A DNA stretch of 8,234 bases. Origin: an uncultured Neisseria sp. (GTDB lineage: Bacteria > Pseudomonadota > Gammaproteobacteria > Burkholderiales > Neisseriaceae). Location of the stretch: positions 1-8,234 of the forward strand of contig CALFOA010000002.1 of assembly GCA_937919795.1 (NCBI GenBank). The letters run 5' to 3'. Below, one piece after another: positions 1 through 5,112 of this stretch. The position numbers were made by a program, and so were the translations under genes. Numbering within the stretch: position 1 is the stretch's first letter; every line of letters starts with the position of its first letter. Under the pieces are notes generated by a model. That model was given only the letters and a program-made list of their open reading frames with translations. It made no database searches and was not told the DNA's origin.

Positions 1-28
1 GGAGTTCAGACGTGTGCTCTTCCGATCT
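1..28 (+). other. Illumina TruSeq adapter remnant (not genomic)
   Basis: These 28 bases match the 3' part of the TruSeq read-2 adapter, ending in GCTCTTCCGATCT. Read on the minus strand they begin AGATCGGAAGAGC, the standard adapter read-through signature. They join directly to the interior of a nitronate monooxygenase reading frame. In that frame the adapter would be translated as DRKSTRLNS, a familiar contaminant peptide. The sequence should be trimmed and no biology inferred from it. Confidence 0.97.
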
Positions 29-339
29 TGCGGAAGATCGGCGGGATTTAAGCCCAGTTCGTCGAAATACGGCTGCAACAAAGCCAACCACGCGGCTTGC
101 TGTTCGGCGGAAACGCTGGGGGTACGGTGGACGAAAAAATTGACGTTATAAGGTGCGCCGCCGCATTCGGCATTTAAAGCCGCCAGCGCTTGATCTAATT
201 GCTCGTGTGACAGCATGGCGGCGGGCAGCGAACCGAGCGCACCGGCGCGGCACACCGCCGCCACCAGCCGCACACCCTGCACCCCAGCCATCGGCGCTTG
301 GATAATCGGGTAAGTTAAATCGGATAACACGGGAATCAT
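29..339 (-). CDS. Nitronate monooxygenase-like flavoprotein, N-terminal part (truncated at contig end)
   Basis: The frame starts at the ATG at 339-337 and runs leftward for 103 genomic codons before it meets the adapter. The protein begins MIPVLSDLTYPIIQAPMAGV. The YPIIQAPMAG stretch near residue 10 is the start of the FMN-binding TIM barrel of the nitronate monooxygenase (2-nitropropane dioxygenase) family. It is followed by VRLVAAVCRAGALGSLPAAM, the usual second strand and glycine-rich turn. Family members are about 320-360 residues, so roughly 70 percent is missing, including the catalytic histidine region. The family oxidises alkyl nitronates such as propionate 3-nitronate in the cytoplasm. 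FabK-type enoyl-ACP reductases share this fold and cannot be fully excluded from the N-terminus. A strong ribosome site, AAGGAG (minus strand, 352-347), lies 7 bases before the ATG and fixes the start. The gene is downstream of metR on the same strand, with a REP doublet and DUS pair between them. Confidence 0.88.
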
Positions 340-360
340 GAGGCGGCTCCTTGTGGGCGT

Positions 361-372
361 TTCAGACAGGCA
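361..372 (-). repeat. DNA uptake sequence, TG-wadDUS dialect
   Basis: The minus strand reads TGCCTGTCTGAA, a perfect 12/12 match to the dialect known from Neisseria wadsworthii. It is the left member of an inverted pair: bases 360-371 are perfectly complementary to 480-491 (12 bp), with a 108-base interval occupied mostly by a REP doublet. In neisseriae such sequences bind the minor pilin ComP and promote uptake of self DNA. Confidence 0.9.
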
Positions 373-380
373 TTCAAACA

Positions 381-479
381 GTAGGTCGGATACTCGTATC
401 CGACATTTTTAATCTTCTCGCAATGATGGGAAATAGTAGAAATATCAAACGTTTTGTCGGATTCGAGAATCCGACCTAC
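381..479. repeat. REPIN-like element: inverted pair of REP sequences
   Basis: Two 25-base arms (381-405 and 455-479) are inverted copies that match at 23 of 25 positions, around a 49-base AT-rich spacer. Each arm is itself a REP unit: a GTAG foot (381-384; as CTAC at 476-479) followed by a hairpin with a 9-bp perfect stem and 2-base loop (385-404 and 456-475). A conserved GTAG next to an imperfect palindrome is the hallmark of REP sequences mobilised by REP-associated tyrosine transposases (RAYTs), and inverted REP doublets are called REPINs or BIMEs. The transposase is not in the window. The two arm differences are compensatory within each hairpin. It is not a Correia element or a dRS3 repeat by sequence. 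Transcription from metR toward the flavoprotein gene would cross it, so it may also affect mRNA stability or termination. Confidence 0.8.
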
Positions 480-490
480 GCCTGTCTGAA
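479..490 (+). repeat. DNA uptake sequence, 11/12 match
   Basis: This reads CGCCTGTCTGAA, differing from the 12-mer TGCCTGTCTGAA only in the first base. That base is also the last base of the REP doublet (CTAC). It pairs with the DUS at 361-372. It lies just after the metR stop codon, in the position where a DUS-pair terminator for metR would be expected. Confidence 0.8.
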
Positions 491-495
491 AACCT

Positions 496-1428
496 TTAAT
501 CTTCCATCTTCAACACACTCAAGCCCGGCAAGTCGGCGAAACCGCGGTCGCGCACGATTTGGCAGAAGTTATCGAGATAGGTTTTATCGACATCTTCGCT
601 GCGCATGGCGGCGTAGAGTTCGCTTTGCAGACCTTCGTGGGTAATCGGGCGGGAAATCACATAGTCTTTTTCCAGATACGGCATCACCGTCCAATACGGC
701 AGCGCGGCGATACCGCGGCGGCTGGCCACCAATTGGATGATGGCGATGGTTAATTCGCTGTGGCGGCGCGGCGGGTTGATGCCGACCGGCAGTAGGATTT
801 TGCGCAACAAATCCAGCATATCGTCGGGCACCGGATAGGTAATCAGCGTTTCATCGGCAAAATCCGGCGCTTCCCACACGGCTTTTGCCGCCAACGGATG
901 ATCTTTGGCACAAATGCCCACCATTTCATAGGCAAACAGCGGCTGATAGGCAATCCCCGCCTGCGGCACGGCTTCGGAAACAATCGCCAAATCGGCGCGG
1001 TGTGTCAGCAGCAGGCCGACGGGATCGGCTTGGAAGCCGGAAACGATGTCTAATTCCACTTGCGGCCACAAGGGGCGGAACTCGCCCATTGCCGGCATCA
1101 GCCAATCAAAACAGGTATGGCACTCCACCGCCAGCCGCAACTCACCCGCCTCACCCTCGATAATCTGCGCCAAATCACGCTCGGCGGCGGAGACTTGCGG
1201 CAACAAATCGCGCGCCAGCCGCAGCAGCCGCTCGCCGGCGGGGGTAAAGCGCAGCGGGCTGGATTTGCGTTCAAACAGCGGCGTGCCGTAGTAGTTTTCC
1301 AGCGCGCGGATTTGGTGCGACAACGCCGATTGAGTGAGAAAAACGCGTTTGGCGGCCAGCGACACGCTGCCGGTTTCTTCCAATGCCAACAGGGTTTTGA
1401 GATGGCGCAATTCGATAATGGATTCCAT
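496..1428 (-). CDS. metR: MetR, LysR-type activator of methionine biosynthesis
   Basis: The protein is 310 residues, close to the E. coli MetR length. It starts MESIIELRHLKTLLALEETG, aligning with the MetR N-terminus that contains the HLKTL motif. The frame stays open further upstream to 1548, but that extension is basic, low-complexity and overlaps the promoter, so ATG 1428-1426 is preferred. A weak GGA ribosome site precedes it. The winged helix-turn-helix spans about residues 6-65, with LTQSALSHQIRALE as the recognition helix and FERKSSPLRFTPAGE as the wing. The effector domain (about 90-300) carries VECHTCFDWLMPAM, matching the IECHSC region of MetR, plus LITYPV and GIAALPYW, which are also typical. 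MetR activates metE and other met genes with homocysteine as co-activator, and usually represses itself. Here its likely target metE is 4.6 kb away, and the divergent neighbour is a BCCT transporter, unlike the metR-metE pair of enterics. Confidence 0.92.
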   Translation of the reverse strand: MESIIELRHLKTLLALEETGSVSLAAKRVFLTQSALSHQIRALENYYGTPLFERKSSPLRFTPAGERLLRLARDLLPQVSAAERDLAQIIEGEAGELRLAVECHTCFDWLMPAMGEFRPLWPQVELDIVSGFQADPVGLLLTHRADLAIVSEAVPQAGIAYQPLFAYEMVGICAKDHPLAAKAVWEAPDFADETLITYPVPDDMLDLLRKILLPVGINPPRRHSELTIAIIQLVASRRGIAALPYWTVMPYLEKDYVISRPITHEGLQSELYAAMRSEDVDKTYLDNFCQIVRDRGFADLPGLSVLKMED

Positions 1429-1436
1429 GGCTGATT

Positions 1437-1450
1437 CCGGTTTCAACCGG
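1437..1450. promoter_or_regulatory. Palindrome in the metR 5' leader
   Basis: CCGGTTTCAACCGG is a perfect inverted repeat with 6-bp arms and a 2-base centre. It lies 9-22 bases before the metR start and overlaps the GGA that serves as its weak ribosome site. As RNA it could fold and mask that site; as DNA it could be an operator downstream of the transcription start. Which of these applies, if either, is inference. Confidence 0.45.
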
Positions 1451-1477
1451 CCTTGTGGAAAGTGAAATATAAAGAGA

Positions 1478-1483
1478 ATTATA
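1478..1483 (-). promoter_or_regulatory. Candidate -10 box of the metR promoter
   Basis: The minus strand reads TATAAT, a perfect consensus -10, about 50 bases before the metR start. No good -35 is found at 16-18 bases (the region 1500-1507 reads roughly ATGGGA on the minus strand), which suggests an activator-dependent or weak promoter. A 17-base palindrome (1505-1521) sits immediately upstream. Confidence 0.55.
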
Positions 1484-1504
1484 AAGCAAGCACGGCCGTT
1501 TCCC

Positions 1505-1521
1505 ATCCGCAATCTGCGGAT
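1505..1521. promoter_or_regulatory. 17-base palindrome, candidate operator in the metR/BCCT intergenic region
   Basis: ATCCGCAATCTGCGGAT has two perfect 7-bp arms around a 3-base centre. Relative to the inferred metR start site it covers about -34 to -50, overlapping where the -35 would be. That position suits autoregulation by a dimeric regulator such as MetR. It does not resemble the E. coli MetR consensus TGAAN5TTCA, so assignment to MetR rests on location only. Confidence 0.4.
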
Positions 1522-1591
1522 AAATCTTGCGCCACCACCACCTAGCAAACCACCTCAAAAAAATTACAATAAAATCATACTCTTATTTTTA

Positions 1592-1600
1592 TGTTATACT
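1592..1600 (+). promoter_or_regulatory. Candidate extended -10 promoter of the BCCT transporter gene
   Basis: TGTTATACT contains TATACT (5/6 to consensus) with a TG one base upstream, the extended -10 form that tolerates a poor -35. The surrounding 1555-1600 is strongly AT-rich. The implied leader RNA is about 108 bases long and includes a small hairpin with arms CCGAG (1652-1656) and CTCGG (1664-1668). I do not recognise a riboswitch in it. Confidence 0.5.
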
Positions 1601-1714
1601 ACTGACTTTCCATAACACAAGCCCGACATATTTTTACACGCAGTATTTCCCCCGAGGATATCGCTCGGAAAACGACATGACACTCAAGAATAAGCAACTT
1701 ACAAGGAGCCAACA

Positions 1715-3559
1715 TTGTCTGCAAACCGTCACCAACCGGCGTCGAAACAGCCTAAAGCTGCCAGCTACGCCCCACACTCTCCCTCCAAGCACCCCACTTC
1801 TTACCGACATCTGGGGATGTTTGATTCCGATAAAAACTTTAAACAACATACTTCCGATACCCCCGACACCCGCATCGATAAATTCACCTTTTTCGGTACG
1901 CTGTTTATCCTGATTGCGGTCACGCTACCGTTGGTGGTGTTTCCCGAACAAGGCGCCGATTGGGTAGCGGCTACCAAAACCTTTGTCACCAACAAACTCG
2001 GCGGCGCTTATTTAGCCTTCGGCGTGCTCTCGCTGGTATTCGTTACCTATATCTGCTGTTCCGACATCGGCAACATCAAACTGGGTAAAGCGGAAGACGA
2101 TATCGAATTCAAAACCGGCTCTTGGGCGGCGATGATGTTTTGCGGCGGTATCGGCGCGAGTATCCTCTACTGGGGAATTCTGGAATGGATGTATTACTAC
2201 CAAGGCCCGCCGTTTGGTCTTGAGCCGGGTTCTACCGAAGCGATACGCTGGGCGTCTACCTACGGCCTGTTCCACTGGGGGCCGGTGGCGTGGGCGATTT
2301 ATCTGGTGCCCGCCATTTCGATTGCCTATTTCGCCCATGTGCGCAATTCACCGATTTTAAAAGTGAGCCAGAGCCTGATGCCGCTGTTTGGCGAGCGTTT
2401 TGCCAAAAGCAATTGGGGCAAACTGGTCGACATCTTCTTTGTATTCGGCATGATCGGCGGCGGCGCCACCACTTTGGGCTTGGCCTCGCCGATGATTACC
2501 GAGGGCTTGCACGAGCTGTTCGGCACCCCTAATTCGCTGATGGTGCAACTGTCGGTATTGCTGGTCACCACCATGATTTTTGCCTACAGCGCCTATCAGG
2601 GCTTGCGCGGCGGTATTCAGTTTCTCTCCAACATCAATTTCTATATGGCCATCGGCTTTCTGATTTTTGTGTTGGTGTGCGGGCCTACCGTATTTATTCT
2701 GAATACCGGCCTGGAGAGCATCGGCCGCTCGCTTACCCAGATGATCAGCATGATGACCTGGACGGAAGCGTTCGGCGAATTTAAAGAGCACGGCTTTAAA
2801 AACACCCATTTTCCGCAAGACTGGACGGTGTTTTACTGGGCGTGGTGGCTGGTATTTGCTCCCACCATCGGCCTGTTTATCGCCAAGATTTCCAAAGGCC
2901 GTACCATCCGCCAAATGGCGGTAGGCTCCATCTTTTTCGGCTCGCTCGGTTGTGCGGTGTTCTTTGTTATATTGGGCAACTACGGCATGTATTTGCAGCT
3001 TTCCGGTGAGCTGGATGTGATTTCCATCCTCAACAACCAAAGCCCGAACGCCGCTATTTTCGCCGTTTTAAAAACGCTGCCGATGGCCAAGGCAGTGATT
3101 GCAGTATTCATCACACTGGCGGTGATTTTTACCGCCACCACCTTCGACAGCATTTCCTATATTCTGGCTTCGGTGGTACAGCACGAAGTAGACGACGAAC
3201 CGCACCGCTGGAACCGCCTGTTCTGGGCGTTTGCATTATGCTTTATGCCGGCAGTGCTGATGTTTATCGGTGGTCTCTCCACCCTGCAAACGGCGTCTAT
3301 CTTCGCCGGTGCGCCGCTGCTGCTGATCATGAGCCTGATTATGCTCTCGACCATTCGGGCGGCGAAATACGACTTGCATTACCAGCCCGACTACTCGCTC
3401 AGTACCATCCATATTGAGGAATTGCCGGACAACGCACCGTGGGAGCAAGGCGAAACCTCGGAGGCGCCGGAAGGTTCGGTGTTGGCACAGCGGGCGGTGT
3501 ATGAAGAAATCCGCCAGCAGCAAAGTAACCATGATGATAGCGATAATGAGAAAAGCTGA
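1715..3559 (+). CDS. BCCT-family betaine/choline/carnitine transporter
   Basis: This is a 614-residue inner-membrane protein. The start is TTG at 1715, chosen because AAGGAG (1703-1708) lies 6 bases upstream; the first in-frame ATG is codon 35 and lacks a spaced ribosome site. A hydrophilic N-tail of about 55 residues rich in Pro, Ser and His precedes about 12 membrane helices. The cytoplasmic C-tail (about 555-614) is acidic and Gln-rich. Family signatures include PPFGLEP with FHWGP downstream, GGATTLGLASPMITEGL, and the substrate-binding tryptophan box DWTVFYWAWW (residues 369-378; W375, W377, W378) followed by AKISKGRTIRQ. The first-repeat motif reads CGGIGAS, between the GMGIG of Na+-coupled BetP and the serine-rich version in CaiT, so ion coupling is uncertain. 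The substrate (glycine betaine, choline, carnitine or a sulfonium analogue) cannot be read from the sequence. The gene is divergent from metR and ends in a DUS-pair terminator. Confidence 0.93.
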   Translation: MSANRHQPASKQPKAASYAPHSPSKHPTSYRHLGMFDSDKNFKQHTSDTPDTRIDKFTFFGTLFILIAVTLPLVVFPEQGADWVAATKTFVTNKLGGAYLAFGVLSLVFVTYICCSDIGNIKLGKAEDDIEFKTGSWAAMMFCGGIGASILYWGILEWMYYYQGPPFGLEPGSTEAIRWASTYGLFHWGPVAWAIYLVPAISIAYFAHVRNSPILKVSQSLMPLFGERFAKSNWGKLVDIFFVFGMIGGGATTLGLASPMITEGLHELFGTPNSLMVQLSVLLVTTMIFAYSAYQGLRGGIQFLSNINFYMAIGFLIFVLVCGPTVFILNTGLESIGRSLTQMISMMTWTEAFGEFKEHGFKNTHFPQDWTVFYWAWWLVFAPTIGLFIAKISKGRTIRQMAVGSIFFGSLGCAVFFVILGNYGMYLQLSGELDVISILNNQSPNAAIFAVLKTLPMAKAVIAVFITLAVIFTATTFDSISYILASVVQHEVDDEPHRWNRLFWAFALCFMPAVLMFIGGLSTLQTASIFAGAPLLLIMSLIMLSTIRAAKYDLHYQPDYSLSTIHIEELPDNAPWEQGETSEAPEGSVLAQRAVYEEIRQQQSNHDDSDNEKS

Positions 3560-3593
3560 TTGATCGTTTCGTTAAAACTTAACTCAAGCGCTT

Positions 3594-3629
3594 AATGCCT
3601 GTCTGAAAATCATCTTTCAGACAGGCATT
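3594..3629 (+). terminator. DUS-pair intrinsic terminator after the BCCT gene
   Basis: A perfect 15-bp stem (3594-3608 with 3615-3629) has a 6-base loop and is followed by a T-rich tail (TTTTATTTG). Each arm contains a full TGCCTGTCTGAA uptake sequence (plus at 3596-3607, minus at 3616-3627). It lies 35 bases after the stop codon. Confidence 0.9.
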
Positions 3630-3746
3630 TTATTTGCGGTTTTCCTCAGTCAAACACTCATTCCAACTTCATAAACCTTCATCAAATTTGGCATAAATTT
3701 AACCCCCCCTTGCAAAGCTTGGCTGTTCATCATCTCTCGGCTGAAC

Positions 3747-3752
3747 GATAAT
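3747..3752 (+). promoter_or_regulatory. Possible -10 box for the dispersin-like gene
   Basis: GATAAT (5/6 to consensus) sits 39 bases before the ATG. The hexamer 17 bases upstream is TGTTCA, only 3/6 to the -35 consensus. A run of seven C (3703-3709) lies further upstream. This is the best promoter candidate in the interval but is weak. Confidence 0.3.
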
Positions 3753-3791
3753 AGCCCTCCGTTTTCTCCCGATGAAAAACCAATAAATACA

Positions 3792-4967
3792 ATGATGATA
3801 CCTTCCCGTTTTTATCTCACCTTGCCTTTATTACTGATTTTATCAATGGCTCCGACAACTCAAGCGCACAGCGCCCCTACTCCCGAACAAATCCTCAATC
3901 AATCCGCCGGCCAACAACACCAGCGCAAAGAAAGCGGCCTGATGCTCGATACCTCGCGCCGTTTCTATTCAGTGGCCGTAATTAAACGCTTTATCGACAC
4001 CCTCAGCGCTTCCGGCGGTACTTTTTTGCACCTGCACTTTTCCGACAACGAAAATTATTCACTGGAAAGCGCCATCCTCAACCAGCGCGCCCAAAATGCC
4101 AAAGTAAGCAAATACGGCACCTACATCAACCCGCAAACCAACAAACCCTTCCTCAGCTATCAGCAGCTCGATGAAATCAAAGCCTATGCTGCTGCGAAAA
4201 ACATCGAGTTAGTACCTGAGATCGACAGTCCCGGCCACATGAACGGCATTTTCGACCTACTCGAACTGCGCCACGGCAAACCCTATGTCGCCTCGCTGCA
4301 AGCGCCGGATCAGCCCGAACAATTAGACGTTACCAATCCCGAAGCCGTGCAGCTGATGGAATCATTAATCGGTGAAGCAGCCGATGCGTTCAGAGGCAGC
4401 AGCCGTCACTTCCATATCGGCGGCGATGAATTTGCTTACAGCGCCGAAACCAACCGCCACTTCATTGATTACGCCAACCGACTGAACGACTTCCTCGCCG
4501 AAAAAGGCCTGAAAACCCGCATCTGGAACGACGGCATCATCAACGATACCCTAGACCACCTCAACCGCAACATTCAGGTGACCTACTGGAGCTACGACGG
4601 CGACACGCCCGACCGCGGCACCGCCCAATACCGCCGCGACCTGCGCGCCAGCATGCCCAAGCTGATCGACAAAGGCTTTACCGTGTTGAACTACAATTCC
4701 TATTATCTGTATGTCGTCCCCAAAGAAGGCAGCGATAATGCCCATAACAGCCGCTACGCGCTGCAAGACCTGCGCAACAACTGGACGCTCGGCGTATGGG
4801 ATGGCCAAAATCAAGAAAACGCGGTGAAAGATACCGATAAGATTGCCGGCTCCGCCCTCTCGATTTGGGGCGAATACAGCGGCTCGCTCAGCGGCGAGCG
4901 CATCCACGGCTACACCGCCGAACTCTTGTCGGCCTTAATGGAAAAAACCCAAGCGGCGAAGCAATAG
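3792..4967 (+). CDS. dspB: Secreted dispersin B-like GH20 beta-N-acetylglucosaminidase
   Basis: The protein is 391 residues with a Sec signal peptide (about 1-25, hydrophobic LTLPLLLILSM, cleavage after TTQA). The mature part is a single GH20 (beta/alpha)8 barrel beginning SGLMLDTSRRFYS and ending ALSIWGE plus a C-terminal helix. Dispersin B of Aggregatibacter is a secreted enzyme of similar length that hydrolyses the beta-1,6 linkages of biofilm poly-N-acetylglucosamine. Its active-site residues (R27, D183, E184, Y187, W216, W237, D245, Y278, W330, E332 in mature numbering, recalled) map to R56, D212, E213, Y216, W245, W266, D274, Y307, W359 and E361. That is a constant offset of 29, implying no net gap. 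D212-E213 in HIGGDEF is the GH20 catalytic pair. No multidomain chitobiase modules are present. Two ATGs (3792, 3795) start the frame without a convincing ribosome site. It sits alone between transporter and DUF305 genes, with no PNAG synthesis genes in view. Confidence 0.94.
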   Translation: MMIPSRFYLTLPLLLILSMAPTTQAHSAPTPEQILNQSAGQQHQRKESGLMLDTSRRFYSVAVIKRFIDTLSASGGTFLHLHFSDNENYSLESAILNQRAQNAKVSKYGTYINPQTNKPFLSYQQLDEIKAYAAAKNIELVPEIDSPGHMNGIFDLLELRHGKPYVASLQAPDQPEQLDVTNPEAVQLMESLIGEAADAFRGSSRHFHIGGDEFAYSAETNRHFIDYANRLNDFLAEKGLKTRIWNDGIINDTLDHLNRNIQVTYWSYDGDTPDRGTAQYRRDLRASMPKLIDKGFTVLNYNSYYLYVVPKEGSDNAHNSRYALQDLRNNWTLGVWDGQNQENAVKDTDKIAGSALSIWGEYSGSLSGERIHGYTAELLSALMEKTQAAKQ

Positions 4968-4988
4968 GGCTATTTTCCGCCAAACAAG

Positions 4989-5010
4989 GAACGCGGCTCA
5001 TCCCGCGTTC
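4989..5010 (+). terminator. Possible terminator after the dispersin-like gene
   Basis: An 8-bp GC-rich perfect stem (GAACGCGG with CCGCGTTC) has a 6-base loop and lies 21 bases after the stop. The tail is TTCCTACC rather than a T run, so termination efficiency is doubtful. Unlike the neighbouring terminators it contains no uptake sequence. Confidence 0.45.
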
Positions 5011-5042
5011 TTCCTACCAATACCACCCTCTTTCCAAACCGC

Positions 5043-5071
5043 TTGACCTTTAGCCGAACTTAGCCGATAAA
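5043..5071 (+). promoter_or_regulatory. Sigma-70 promoter of the DUF305 gene, with repeats in the spacer
   Basis: TTGACC (5043-5048, 5/6) and GATAAA (5066-5071, 4/6) are separated by exactly 17 bases, placing a start site near 5078, about 35 bases before the ATG. The 8-mer TTAGCCGA occurs twice as a direct repeat (5050-5057 and 5060-5067) with a 10-base period, filling the spacer. This could be a regulator site on one face of the helix. The CueR-type palindrome of copper-efflux promoters is not present. Confidence 0.6.
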
Positions 5072-5112
5072 CGCCACTTCGCTTGTTGCACAACCCTCTC
5101 AAGGAATACACC

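Noticed and set aside
381..479. Correia (CREE/NEMIS) element
   Set aside because: The arms lack the Correia terminal repeat sequence, and their internal hairpins with GTAG feet fit REP doublets instead.
1429..1548. N-terminal extension of MetR to 350 residues
   Set aside because: The added residues overlap the TATAAT box and palindromes, have no MetR similarity, and the internal ATG matches the family start.
1601..1714. Riboswitch in the BCCT leader RNA
   Set aside because: Only a 5-bp hairpin is visible; no glycine, SAM or other conserved riboswitch core could be recognised.
2357..3040. 227-codon open frame on the minus strand inside the BCCT gene
   Set aside because: It is antisense to a clearly conserved transporter, is rich in Arg, His and Gln with no recognisable domain, and has no ribosome site. 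It is a codon-bias shadow.
5043..5075. Possible CueR/MerR-type copper promoter before the DUF305 gene
   Set aside because: TTGACCTT resembles the left half of copper-efflux promoters, but the matching right half-site is absent and the spacer is the normal 17 bases rather than 19-20.
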